Positions 36,823 to 45,132 are shown, counted from the first letter of the stretch. The stretch is DNA of 61,803 nucleotides from an uncultured Verrucomicrobia subdivision 3 bacterium (GCA_903884535.1 CAISEZ010000070.1:1-61803), one strand, 5' to 3'. Numbers and translations: made by a program. Notes: generated from the letters alone by a model not told the origin.

Positions 36823-37719
36823 TCAGTCTTCGACATCAGGAAAATAAATCTTCGCGCATTTGGGACAGTAGCTGTGGGTGAAAGTGGCGTCAGTGTGCTT
36901 CGCAATATACGTTTCAACCTGTTGCCAGTAGCCTTGGTCATTGCGAATTTGTTTGCAGGCGCAGCAGATGGGCAACATGCCAGACAAAGTTTTAATGTTG
37001 GCGGCGGCGGCGGCGAGTTCGGCGGCGGTGCGGCGCAGTTCCAAATTATTCATGACCAGTCGCGCCAAACTTTCCAAGCTGGCTTTCTGTTCGGCGCTCA
37101 ATTTGCGCGGTTCCCGGTCAATGACGCACAGCGAACCCAACGCGTGGCCGGCGGGCGTGAGCAGCGGTGCGCCGGCGGGCGTGAGCAGCGGTGCGCCGGC
37201 GTAAAAGCGGATGCCGGGATCTCCCAAAACAAGCGGGTTGTCGGCGAAGCGGACATCCAAGGTGGCGTCTTCGACCTCCAGTAGTTCCGGTTTCAAAATG
37301 GTGTGGGCGCAGAAAGCCTGATCCCGATGCGTCTCGGCGACGGCCAGTCCGAGCCGGGACTTGAACCATTGCCGGTCGGTGTCAATCAACGACACGATGG
37401 CAATGGGCACGGCGCAAATGGACGCGGCAATCCGGGTGACGTCGTCATAGGCGCGCTCCGGCGCGGTGTCGAGCATGCGGTATTGCCGCAAGGCTTCGAG
37501 GCGGCTCGCTTCGTTGGTTGGTATTGGCGCTTTCAATCGCGGGAACTCTCGCACACTTTTCAGGATTGAAAAGTGGAATTCGGAATAAATATGCCGGCCT
37601 CGGTTTGCGTCTATACAAGAGCGATTCGATGGATATTGCGAGCCGATGATGTTTCTGCTTTCATTTTTCCGACCAGGCGGCGCGTCCCTTTTGAATGAAT
37701 CGGCCGCCGCGCTGTCCAT
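36823..37719 (-). CDS. GAF-domain sensor-like protein with Cys-rich C-terminus
   Basis: The conserved part starts at about PTNEASRLEALRQYRMLDTAPERAYDDVTRIAA and is a GAF domain of the kind common in bacterial signalling proteins (IVSLIDTDRQWFKSRLGL, FCAHTI, FYAGAPLLTP, ALGSLCVIDREPR). A short coiled coil follows (LARLVMNNLELRRTAAELAAAAANI). The end, CCACKQIRNDQGYWQQVETYIAKHTDATFTHSYCPKCAKI, is a Cys-pair module often seen after PAS/GAF domains. No kinase or output domain is present. The GAF core contains an exact 8-residue duplication (APLLTPAG twice). The start is uncertain: ATG 37719, GTG 37553 or TTG 37535. The neighbouring gene is divergent. Confidence 0.8.
   Translation of the reverse strand: MDSAAADSFKRDAPPGRKNESRNIIGSQYPSNRSCIDANRGRHIYSEFHFSILKSVREFPRLKAPIPTNEASRLEALRQYRMLDTAPERAYDDVTRIAASICAVPIAIVSLIDTDRQWFKSRLGLAVAETHRDQAFCAHTILKPELLEVEDATLDVRFADNPLVLGDPGIRFYAGAPLLTPAGAPLLTPAGHALGSLCVIDREPRKLSAEQKASLESLARLVMNNLELRRTAAELAAAAANIKTLSGMLPICCACKQIRNDQGYWQQVETYIAKHTDATFTHSYCPKCAKIYFPDVED
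37147..37194. repeat. 24-bp in-frame tandem duplication in the GAF gene
   Basis: The 24-bp unit 37147-37170 is repeated exactly at 37171-37194, followed by a further partial match (GCCGGCG). It encodes APLLTPAG twice in the protein, where related GAF domains normally have one copy (YAGAPLLTPxGHALG). Confidence 0.9.
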
Positions 37720-37729
37720 GAATTGAATT

Positions 37730-38419
37730 ATGATGTTGTTTAATTTTAAATATCTGTTGTTCGCGCTGCCGGGTTTGCTGCTCGGCATCTGGGCGCAAAT
37801 CCGCTTGCATTCGATTTACGGCAAATACAGCCAGGTGCCAATCGAATCCGGGCGGACCGGTGCGCAAACCGCCCGCCGGATTCTGGACAACGCCGGACTG
37901 ACCGACATGCCCGTCGAGGAGGTGGAAGGCAAATTGAGCGATCATTATGACCCGACCAAACGCGCGCTATTTTTGTCCTCGGACAATTTTCACGGCACCT
38001 CCGTTGCCGCCGTCGGGGTGGCGGCGCACGAGGCCGGCCACGCGCTCCAGCATCAGGCGGCTTACGGCCTGTTCAACCTGCGGATGGCGCTGGTGCCGGC
38101 GACCCAGTTTGCAAATTTTGCCTACATTGGAATTTTCTTTCTCGGCATGTTTTTGGGCCTGATGAAAATCATGTTGCCCATCATCATCCTGATTTTTGGG
38201 GTGATCACACTGTTCCAACTCGTCACATTGCCGGTGGAATACGACGCGAGCAGCCGCGCGAAGGAACAGCTTTTCCGGCTCGGCCTGGTGCGCGAAGACG
38301 AACGCGTCGGCGTCAGCCAAGTGTTGCACGCCGCCGCGCTCACTTATGTGGCGGCGCTGGTGAGCAGCGTGATGGAATTGCTTTATTACGTCATGGCGGC
38401 GCGAGACAGCCGGAGTTAA
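37730..38419 (+). CDS. Neutral zinc metallopeptidase, YugP type
   Basis: A 229-residue membrane protease of the YugP/zinc-metallopeptidase type. The N-terminal helix (YLLFALPGLLLGIWAQ) is followed by SGRTGAQTARRILDNAGL, DHYDPTKRALFLSSDNFHGTSVAAVGVAAHEAGHALQHQ with the zinc motif HEAGH, two membrane helices in the middle (FANFAYIGIFFLGMFLGLMKIMLPIIILIFGVI in sequence order), PVEYDASSRAKEQL with the third ligand region, and a last helix. Substrates are unknown. It starts at one of two adjacent ATG codons (37730 or 37733). A sigma-factor gene follows on the same strand. Confidence 0.92.
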   Translation: MMLFNFKYLLFALPGLLLGIWAQIRLHSIYGKYSQVPIESGRTGAQTARRILDNAGLTDMPVEEVEGKLSDHYDPTKRALFLSSDNFHGTSVAAVGVAAHEAGHALQHQAAYGLFNLRMALVPATQFANFAYIGIFFLGMFLGLMKIMLPIIILIFGVITLFQLVTLPVEYDASSRAKEQLFRLGLVREDERVGVSQVLHAAALTYVAALVSSVMELLYYVMAARDSRS

Positions 38420-38462
38420 TTTGCTTGCCGTCGGCCAAAGCGGGTTTAACTTTTCGACATTC

Positions 38463-39479
38463 ATGGCGGCTAAAAAAATAAAACGCAAGGTGGCTCCGGC
38501 GCAGCGGAAAAATAAAACGCCCAAGCGCCCCCCTGTCGAAACCCCGGCAGCGCTCGCGCCGTCAACGCCGCCGCTGACCGAGGCCCCGATCCCCGTCCCG
38601 GTCGAGGGCGACACCACGCGCTTTCTCCGGCAGGAAGCTGAGCGGCATGACGGCGACACTTCCATTCGACTTTATCTGCGCGAAATCGGCTTGGTTAAAT
38701 TGTTGACGCCGCAAGAGGAAATCGACCTTGCCGCGCGCATCAAGAAAGGCGACAAGAAAGCCCGCGAACACATGATCAAGGCGAATCTGCGCCTGGTCGT
38801 GAAAATTGCGCGCGACTACGAGGGCATTGGGCTGCCGCTGCTGGATTTGATCAGCGAAGGCAACATCGGCCTGATGAAAGCAGTGGAACGCTTTGACCCG
38901 GCCAAGGGCGGCAAACTTTCCACCTACGGTTCATGGTGGATCAAGCAGTCCATCAAACGCGCGCTGGCCAACCAGTCCAAGACCATCCGCCTGCCTGTGC
39001 ATCTCGTGGACAAAATTTCCAAGATGCGCCGCACCGCAATGAAGCTGCAGGAGATGCTCGGCCACGAACCCAGCGACGAGGAACTGGCGGTGGAACTCGG
39101 CACCACCGCCGCGCGCGTCGCGCAAATGCGCAGCGCCTCCATTCGCCCGGCGTCGCTCGATGCGCCGGTGGGCGATGACGACTCGAATAACTTTTCCGAA
39201 ATCGTCGAGGACGAACGCGCCGTGAATCCTTACGACGAACTTGAAGACAAAACCGTCACCGGCATGTTGCAGGACATGGTCAAGCATCTGGACGCTCGCG
39301 AGGCGACGATTCTGCGCTTCCGCTTCGGCCTTGACGGCGGCAATGAAAAAACTTTGGAGGAAGTCGGCGAAAAATTCGGCGTCACGCGTGAACGCGTCCG
39401 CCAGATTCAAAATCTGGCCCTGCGCAAGCTGCGCAAAATGATTGAAAAACTGGAGAAATCCAAGCCCAAGGAAAATTGA
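38463..39479 (+). CDS. rpoD: RNA polymerase sigma factor, RpoD/SigA type
   Basis: A 338-residue sigma-70 factor. After a Lys/Pro-rich 55-residue N-terminus without region 1.1, region 1.2 (DTSIRLYLREIGLVKLLTPQEE), region 2 (ANLRLVVKIARDYEG, GLMKAVERFDPAKGGKLSTYGSWWIKQSIKRALANQ), region 3 and region 4.2 (TLEEVGEKFGVTRERVRQIQNLALRKLRK) are all present. It is probably a housekeeping or RpoD-like factor that recognises TTGACA/TATAAT-type promoters. ATG at 38463 was chosen over an upstream TTG. TTGCCG-16-TAACTT ends 10 bp before it, so the leader would be only a few nucleotides. apt follows 3 bp after the stop. Confidence 0.93.
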   Translation: MAAKKIKRKVAPAQRKNKTPKRPPVETPAALAPSTPPLTEAPIPVPVEGDTTRFLRQEAERHDGDTSIRLYLREIGLVKLLTPQEEIDLAARIKKGDKKAREHMIKANLRLVVKIARDYEGIGLPLLDLISEGNIGLMKAVERFDPAKGGKLSTYGSWWIKQSIKRALANQSKTIRLPVHLVDKISKMRRTAMKLQEMLGHEPSDEELAVELGTTAARVAQMRSASIRPASLDAPVGDDDSNNFSEIVEDERAVNPYDELEDKTVTGMLQDMVKHLDAREATILRFRFGLDGGNEKTLEEVGEKFGVTRERVRQIQNLALRKLRKMIEKLEKSKPKEN

Positions 39480-39482
39480 TCC

Positions 39483-40016
39483 ATGCCTAACTCCGTCACG
39501 CCCGCCGAGATCGAAGCTGCCATCCGCAACGTCCCGGATTTTCCCAAGCCCGGCATCCAGTTCAAAGACATCACGCCCGTGCTTGCCAATGCGCGGCTGT
39601 TTGCCGGCGCGATTGAGCTGCTCACAAAAAATTTTCAGCCCGGTTCCGTGGACGCTGTCGTGGGCATTGACGCGCGCGGATTTATTTTCGCCGCCGCCGC
39701 CGCCATCAAGTTGCACGCCGGTTTTGTGCCGGTGCGCAAAAAAGGCAAGCTGCCCTACCAGACGCACGAACAGGATTACGCACTCGAATACGGTCACGCC
39801 ACCGTGGCGATGCACATTGACGCGCTCAAGCCCGGTGCCCGCGTGCTGCTGATTGACGACCTGCTGGCCACCGGTGGCACTTCCGCCGCCGCCACCGCGC
39901 TGGTGCAGAAACTCGGCGCGACCATTGTTGAGGCGGGCTTTCTAATCGAACTAAAATTTCTGAACGGACGCGAAAAACTGGTCGGATTCCCCGTCCGCTC
40001 GCTGATTGCCTACTAA
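39483..40016 (+). CDS. apt: Adenine phosphoribosyltransferase
   Basis: Apt salvages adenine to AMP using PRPP. The 177-residue protein has [15 protein letters not shown], the hood segment [31 protein letters not shown] and the PRPP-binding motif [14 protein letters not shown]. It is cytoplasmic. It begins 3 bp after the sigma-factor gene, so it is probably co-transcribed with it. Confidence 0.96.
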   Translation: MPNSVTPAEIEAAIRNVPDFPKPGIQFKDITPVLANARLFAGAIELLTKNFQPGSVDAVVGIDARGFIFAAAAAIKLHAGFVPVRKKGKLPYQTHEQDYALEYGHATVAMHIDALKPGARVLLIDDLLATGGTSAAATALVQKLGATIVEAGFLIELKFLNGREKLVGFPVRSLIAY

Positions 40017-40026
40017 CGCAATTCAG

Positions 40027-40062
40027 TTTTCCAAATAATAAATTCCCGTTAAACTCGCGGCG
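40027..40062 (+). promoter_or_regulatory. Candidate promoter abutting the PAP2-GT39 gene
   Basis: TTTTCC (40027-40032), a 17-bp A+T-rich spacer and TAAACT (40050-40055) are followed by 7 bp before the ATG at 40063. The -35 match is weak. The same -10 hexamer occurs at the same place before rlmN. There is no ribosome site. Confidence 0.4.
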
Positions 40063-42300
40063 ATGCACTGGCTCCAATCGCTTGACATCGCGCTCTTCCA
40101 TTTCATCAATGGCGCGATGAGCAATCCGTTCTTCGACTGGCTTATGCCGGTCTTGAGCGGACGCGGCGTGCCGTGGCTCATCGCCGTGGTCGTCGCCGTG
40201 CCGGGGATTTTATTTTTTGCCAGCCCCCGGCTGAAAATCTGCGCGCTGCTCATGGTGATGGTCGTCGCGCTTGGCGATCCGCTGGTCGTCGGCACGGTGA
40301 AAAATCTCGTCGCCCGCCCGCGTCCGTGCCTGGCCTTGTCCAACGTCAACGACCTGCTGGGCTGCACCACGTCCGGCAGCATGCCGTCCGCGCATGCTGC
40401 CAACTGGTTCGCCCTGACCACGGTGATGTTTTTATTTTATCGGCGCAGCGCGTGGTTTCTGTTTCCGCTCGCGGCGAGCGTCGCTTTCTCGCGCGTTTAT
40501 TGCGGCGTGCATTATCCCAGCGACGTCACGGTTGGGGCCATTCTTGGCGCGGGCTATGCCATCGCGCTGGTGGTGTCTGCACAAGCGGCTTGGAATTTTA
40601 TTGGCAAAAAATATTTTCCAAATTGTCATGAGCAAACGCCTTCGCTGGTAAATCATAAGCCTCGAATCGCCGCAACTTCGGAAACAACCGCCGCTGCCGT
40701 CATTCGCAATTTGGAATTTGAGGCGGAGTGGTTGCGGCTTGGCTATCTCATCGTTATTCTCGCGCTTATCGGCCGCTGGGTATTTCTCGCCAGCGGGCTG
40801 ATCGGCTTGACCGAGGACGAGGCGTATCAATGGCTCTGGTCCAAGCATCTCGCGCTTTCGTATTGCAGCAAGCCGCCGGGCATCGCCTTCATCCAGTGGG
40901 CCGGCACCTCGTTGTTCGGCGACACCAATTTCGGCGTGCGCTTTTTCTCGCCGCTCTTCGCCGCGATCTTGAGCCTGCTAGTGCTGCATTTCATGGCGCG
41001 CGAAATCGGTGCCCGCGCTGCGTTTTGCCTGCTGCTCGTCACCTTCGCCGCGCCGCTGCTCGTCGCCGGCTCAATTTTGATGACGATTGATCCGCCGCTG
41101 GTGCTCTGCTGGATGTGGGCCGTCGTCGCCGGCTGGCGTGCGATTCAGGCGGACGGCAAAACGCGCGACTGGCTTATCGTTGGTCTCGCGATGGGCCTCG
41201 GCTTCCTCTGCAAATACACTGCGATGCTGCAACTTGGCTGCTGGATTATTTTCTTCGCGCTGCAACCGGCCGCGCGGATTCATCTGCGCAAAGCTGGGCC
41301 GTGGCTGGCGCTGGGCATCTTCGCCGTTTGCACCTTGCCCGTATTCATCTGGAATGCGCAGCACGGCTGGACCACCGTCAACCAGGTCGCGGGCGATGCC
41401 GGGATGCACAGCGTGTGGCATCCCACGCTGGATTATTTTTTTGAGTTCACCGGCGCGGAAGCCGGCGCGCTCAATCCTATTTTCTTTATCGCCGCGCTCT
41501 GGGCGATGGCCGCTGCCTGGCAACGGCGCCGGGAAAAGCCGTTGTGGTTTTTTCTCCTGTGCATGAGCGCGCCGCTGTTTGGCGGCTACTGGCTGTTTTC
41601 CTTTCATTCGCGCACACTGCCCAACTGGATTGCCGCCGCCGTGCCGCCGATGTTCTGCCTGATGGTGGCGTTTTGGATCGAGAGCAAAGTCCGCGTCAAA
41701 CCCTGGCTCGCCGCCGCCCTGCTGCTGGGCCTCGTCGTCGCCGTTTTCATGCACAGCAGCGACCTGATCGGCCGGCTCGTCGGCAACAAGCTGCCCGGCG
41801 ACAAAGACCCGACCCACGCCCATTTTGCGCGCGGCGGACGCGAGACCGCGCTGCTCGTCGAAGCCGAGCGCGCCAAGTTTGACACCAACGCCTTCATCAT
41901 CGCCGATCATTACGGGCGGGCGGGAATTTATTCATTTTACTCGCCGCCCGCCCGCGCCGCCGCGCAGACCGATCAGCCGCTGGTTTATTGCATCGATGCC
42001 GATACGGCCGTGAACCAGTTTTATTTCTGGGACAGCTACAATTATCGCGCGCACCGTCACGGCGAAAATGCCATTTTTGTTTTGCGGCTTGATCCGTATC
42101 CGCTCGAACACCGCTGGCTCTGGAAATGGCTCCGGCGCGAGCCGATTCAATTCGGCGAAATCCCGCCGCCGCGCCCGGTGCCGGATCGCATCGCGAATGA
42201 ATTTGAAACCGTGACGAATCTCGGTGTCCGCGAAATCACTTTGAGTGACGGCCGCGTTTTCCAACGCGTGCAAATTTTCGGCTGCTACCACTTGAAATAA
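40063..42300 (+). CDS. PAP2 phosphatase - GT39 glycosyltransferase fusion
   Basis: A 745-residue membrane protein with two domains. Residues about 1-190 are a PAP2 phosphatase: KNLVARPRPCLA, SMPSAHAANW and SRVYCGVHYPSDV. Residues about 225-745 are a GT39/ArnT-like transferase with the first-loop motif GLTEDEAYQWLWSKHLALSYCSKPPG and FGVRFFSPLFAAILSLLVL, ending in a soluble domain (RVFQRVQIFGCYHLK). The linker (HEQTPSLVNHKPRIAATSETTAAA) is hydrophilic. One plausible job is coupling removal or recycling of polyprenyl phosphate to sugar transfer at the outer face of the inner membrane. The fusion looks genuine because both halves are complete and in one frame. An OGG-type gene follows after 1 bp. 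Confidence 0.88.
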   Translation: MHWLQSLDIALFHFINGAMSNPFFDWLMPVLSGRGVPWLIAVVVAVPGILFFASPRLKICALLMVMVVALGDPLVVGTVKNLVARPRPCLALSNVNDLLGCTTSGSMPSAHAANWFALTTVMFLFYRRSAWFLFPLAASVAFSRVYCGVHYPSDVTVGAILGAGYAIALVVSAQAAWNFIGKKYFPNCHEQTPSLVNHKPRIAATSETTAAAVIRNLEFEAEWLRLGYLIVILALIGRWVFLASGLIGLTEDEAYQWLWSKHLALSYCSKPPGIAFIQWAGTSLFGDTNFGVRFFSPLFAAILSLLVLHFMAREIGARAAFCLLLVTFAAPLLVAGSILMTIDPPLVLCWMWAVVAGWRAIQADGKTRDWLIVGLAMGLGFLCKYTAMLQLGCWIIFFALQPAARIHLRKAGPWLALGIFAVCTLPVFIWNAQHGWTTVNQVAGDAGMHSVWHPTLDYFFEFTGAEAGALNPIFFIAALWAMAAAWQRRREKPLWFFLLCMSAPLFGGYWLFSFHSRTLPNWIAAAVPPMFCLMVAFWIESKVRVKPWLAAALLLGLVVAVFMHSSDLIGRLVGNKLPGDKDPTHAHFARGGRETALLVEAERAKFDTNAFIIADHYGRAGIYSFYSPPARAAAQTDQPLVYCIDADTAVNQFYFWDSYNYRAHRHGENAIFVLRLDPYPLEHRWLWKWLRREPIQFGEIPPPRPVPDRIANEFETVTNLGVREITLSDGRVFQRVQIFGCYHLK

Positions 42301-42301
42301 A

Positions 42302-43249
42302 ATGGCCGCGTCGGAAATTCTGCTGCCCGTCCGCGACTACAACCTCGCCGCCACGCTGGATTCCGGTCAGGTGTTCCGCTGGCGGCAAATTGACAATGTC
42401 TGGCACGGCGTCATCGGGAAAAACTTTGTCCGGCTCACGCAAACTGAAACCGACATTCACGCCGAAACCGCCGCTCCGGTGGAAAATTGGGACTGGCTCC
42501 GCCAGTTTCTCCAGACGGAAATTGATCTGGGCGCGGTGCTGAAAACATTTCCCGATGACGAGCCGATGCGCGCCGCCGTCGCCGCGTGCTCCGGGCTGCG
42601 GCTACTGCGGCAGGATCCGTGGGAAAGTCTGGCGTCGTTTATTCTTTCGTCTACGAAGCAGATTGTGCAAATCCGGCAGATCGTCGCCCTGCTCTGCGAA
42701 CGGTTTGGCGAGCCGCTCGCCATGCCGGATGTAGGGCAGGCTTTCCAGCCTGCCGATTCTCCGGACTTTCCAGTCCGGAGTTCCGACGGGCGACTGGAAA
42801 GTCGCCCAAACCGGCAGGCTGGAAAGCCTGCCCTACTCTATTCCTTTCCCACGCCGAAACGTCTCGCCGCCGCGCCCGAGGCCGAACTGCGCGAGTGCAA
42901 GATGGGGTTCCGCGCGCCCAGCCTGCACGCCGCTGCACGCCGAATTGCCGACGGCGGTTTCGACCTCGAAAAAATCCGCACGCTGGATTACGCCGCCGCC
43001 CGCGCTGAACTGATGACGTTGCGCGGCGTGGGCGGCAAGATTGCCGACTGCGTGCTGCTGTTCGGCTACGGCTTTGATTCCGCGTTTCCGGTGGACGTGT
43101 GGATTGAACGCGCGTTGCAGCAGCTTTATTTTCCCCGCCGCCGCGCCGGCGAAAAGCGGCTGCGCCATTTTGCCGTCACGCATTTTGGCCCGCACGCCGG
43201 CTACGCGCAGCAGTATCTTTTCCATTACATGCGGACCAAATTTAAATAG
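42302..43249 (+). CDS. ogg: 8-oxoguanine DNA glycosylase, OGG1 type, with an inserted repeat
   Basis: This 315-residue HhH-GPD glycosylase/lyase excises oxidised guanine. It opens LPVRDYNLAATLDSGQVFRWRQ, as in OGG1, and has LASFILSSTKQIVQIRQIV, FPTPKRLAAA, LRECKMGFRA and the helix-hairpin-helix LRGVGGKIADC with catalytic Lys246. PVDVWIERAL follows with Asp265; the Lys-Asp spacing of 19 equals that of human OGG1. Residues 144-179 are encoded by the palindromic repeat at 42731-42836 and are absent from normal family members. They sit in a loop before FPTP, so the enzyme may still fold. The gene starts 1 bp after the preceding stop, implying an operon. Confidence 0.9.
   Translation: MAASEILLPVRDYNLAATLDSGQVFRWRQIDNVWHGVIGKNFVRLTQTETDIHAETAAPVENWDWLRQFLQTEIDLGAVLKTFPDDEPMRAAVAACSGLRLLRQDPWESLASFILSSTKQIVQIRQIVALLCERFGEPLAMPDVGQAFQPADSPDFPVRSSDGRLESRPNRQAGKPALLYSFPTPKRLAAAPEAELRECKMGFRAPSLHAAARRIADGGFDLEKIRTLDYAAARAELMTLRGVGGKIADCVLLFGYGFDSAFPVDVWIERALQQLYFPRRRAGEKRLRHFAVTHFGPHAGYAQQYLFHYMRTKFK
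42731..42836. repeat. Four-hairpin palindromic element, copy 2, inside ogg
   Basis: This 106-bp element has perfect 24-nt terminal inverted arms (42731-42754 and 42813-42836). Each arm is itself a hairpin of the GGCAGGCT/TTCC/AGCCTGCC type. Between them are hairpins 42759-42780 (CTCCGGACT arms) and 42788-42807 (GGGCGACT arms). It is translated through without a stop, adding about 36 residues to the glycosylase. It is the same family as 1360-1470 but in the opposite orientation. Confidence 0.92.
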
Positions 43250-43373
43250 CTTTTGCTTGATAAAGTTCCGGTTGTCAACTTTCATAAGTTCATACCGATA
43301 ATTGCCAAAGTAAAAATCGCCTGCGCACAAGACTATGCACCTGCGACCTAGGCACAAACCACTGGGAAGTCTT

Positions 43374-44354
43374 ATGGAAAAAAATTACGAATCCAAAATT
43401 CAAGCCGCAGCGCATTTGTTCGGCGGCGCCCTGTTTGCAGTAGCCTTCATGCTGTTTTTGCCGAGCGCACTGGCGCAAAATCTCTATGTGGCTGGGGCGA
43501 ATAATGGCAGACTTACGAAGATCACAACGGGCGGAACGCAAAGTGTTTTCGCCGCAGGATTATCTGCGCCTTATGGTCTGGCCTTTGACAGTTCGGGTAA
43601 TTTATATGAGGCGGATAACAGCAGCGGGATTATCTATAAATTTACTTCGGCCGGAGCACGAAGCATCTTTGCCTCTGGGGTTAGCGGAGTTGAAGGACTG
43701 GCCTTTGACAGCGCGGGGAATTTATTTGCGTCACAGTTAGGCCCCGGCGGCAGTATTTTTAAATATACGCCGGGTGGTGTGCGGAGCACTTTCGCCTCCG
43801 GGGTGTCTGTCACCGCCCTGGCCTTTGACAGCACCGGAAATTTGTTTGCAACCGTAGGCGGCGTGGTCGGGAGTATCTATGAATTCACTTCGGGCGGAAC
43901 GAAAACCACCTTTGCATCGGGGCTATCTTATCCGGTTGGACTGACCTTCAATATTGCAGGCAATCTATTTGAAGCTGATGCTGGTCCAGGAAACAACACG
44001 GGGAAAATAAATGAGTTCACTTCGGGCGGGGCGGAAAGCCTGTTTGCTTCCGGATTGAATACTCCCCAAGGGCTGGCGTTTGATAGCGCGGGCAATCTGT
44101 ATGAGGCGGACTATGGCAGTGGCAAAATCAATGAATTCACGCCGGGCGGAGTTGAGAGCACTTTTGCATCCGGATTGAGCGGGCCGACATTCCTAGCCTT
44201 TTCGGGACAACCCTTGCCTGTGCCTGAGCCCTCAGCTTGCGGTCTATTTTTAATTGGGGTCGGTTTGTTATTGGTCTTATGTCGAACAAGTCTGTGGCCC
44301 AATATCAGGATAGATTGCACAGCCTCCTTGCCGTCTTCGCACAACACTGAATGA
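43374..44354 (+). CDS. Secreted NHL/SMP-30-like beta-propeller with PEP-CTERM-type anchor
   Basis: This 326-residue exported protein starts at ATG 43374, which has a ribosome site (GGGAAG 6-11 bp upstream); an upstream ATG at 43335 does not. A signal peptide (FGGALFAVAFMLFLPSALAQ) is followed by about six propeller-like repeats with the core GLAFDSxGNLYEAD, as in streptogramin lyase/NHL proteins. The end shows PVPEPSACGLFLIGVGLLLVLCR, a PEP-CTERM-type sorting signal (VPEP, hydrophobic helix, Arg). Unusually, 22 more residues follow the Arg. The stop overlaps the comB start (ATGA). It is probably surface-attached via exosortase-type processing; ligand unknown. Confidence 0.8.
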   Translation: MEKNYESKIQAAAHLFGGALFAVAFMLFLPSALAQNLYVAGANNGRLTKITTGGTQSVFAAGLSAPYGLAFDSSGNLYEADNSSGIIYKFTSAGARSIFASGVSGVEGLAFDSAGNLFASQLGPGGSIFKYTPGGVRSTFASGVSVTALAFDSTGNLFATVGGVVGSIYEFTSGGTKTTFASGLSYPVGLTFNIAGNLFEADAGPGNNTGKINEFTSGGAESLFASGLNTPQGLAFDSAGNLYEADYGSGKINEFTPGGVESTFASGLSGPTFLAFSGQPLPVPEPSACGLFLIGVGLLLVLCRTSLWPNIRIDCTASLPSSHNTE

Positions 44355-45118
44355 AAATTGACACGCTCCTGTCACCGGCGGAATTGCCGGCGCTTGCGCA
44401 GCGCGATTTGCGCGGCACGGCGTGCGTCGTGTTTGATATTTTACGTGCCACGACCACCTTCGTCACCGCGCTGCAAAACGGCGCGGCGGCCGTCATTCCC
44501 GTCAGCGAGATTTCCGAGGCGGTAGCCTTTCAGAAGTCAGAAGTCAGAAGTCAGAAGTCAGAATTTATTTTATTGGCCGGCGAGCGCGATGGTGTAAAGA
44601 TTCGCGCGGCGCAATCCGGCGGCGTGGATTTTGATTTCGGCAATTCGCCGCGCGAGTTCACGCCGGAAGCCGTTCGCGGCCAAACCATCGTCAGCACCAC
44701 CACCAACGGCACCCGCGCCTTGCGCGCCTGCCTCGGTGCCAAAATCATTTTGGCGTCGTCGTTTTTGAATCTGGCGGCGACGGCCCGTTTGCTAAATCAA
44801 TCCGACGCGGAAGAAATTCTGCTGGTCTGCGCCGGCACCGGCACTGGCGTGGCGCTGGAGGACGTGCTGGCGGCCGGCGCGCTGATTGAATTGCTGTCGG
44901 CTCGGGGAGACACGCACGTTTTGGATTCAGTCGAAATCGCGCGGCGGACTTTTCTGAATGCGCAGCCCAATTTGCCGGCGGCGCTGGCCGGCTCGCAGAA
45001 TGCGCGGCGGTTGCTGGCCATTCCCGAATTGCGCGACGACGTGGCGTTTTGTTCGCAGCGCGATATTTTCAATCTGGTCGCGGAAATGAAACCCGACGGC
45101 ATTATCCGGCGCGGCTGA
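44351..45118 (+). CDS. comB: 2-phosphosulfolactate phosphatase (ComB family)
   Basis: ComB hydrolyses 2-phosphosulfolactate to sulfolactate, known from coenzyme M synthesis in archaea, and occurs in many bacteria with unclear roles. The 255-residue protein has CVVFDILRATTTFVTALQNGA, LLAGERDGVKI, FGNSPREFTPE and TTTNGTRAL, then FLNLAATA and the C-terminal VCAGTGTGVALEDVLAAGAL. Residues about 60-71 (QKSEVRSQKSEF) are encoded by a 7-bp tandem repeat and precede LLAGER. The ATG overlaps the preceding gene by 4 bp, indicating translational coupling. A terminator lies just downstream. Confidence 0.9.
   Translation: MKIDTLLSPAELPALAQRDLRGTACVVFDILRATTTFVTALQNGAAAVIPVSEISEAVAFQKSEVRSQKSEFILLAGERDGVKIRAAQSGGVDFDFGNSPREFTPEAVRGQTIVSTTTNGTRALRACLGAKIILASSFLNLAATARLLNQSDAEEILLVCAGTGTGVALEDVLAAGALIELLSARGDTHVLDSVEIARRTFLNAQPNLPAALAGSQNARRLLAIPELRDDVAFCSQRDIFNLVAEMKPDGIIRRG
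44531..44563 (+). repeat. Heptanucleotide tandem repeat inside comB
   Basis: CAGAAGT is repeated four times in tandem (44531-44558), followed by CAGAA. Since 7 is not a multiple of 3, gain or loss of one unit would shift the comB frame. Confidence 0.95.
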
Positions 45119-45132
45119 TTTCATCCGGGCAT

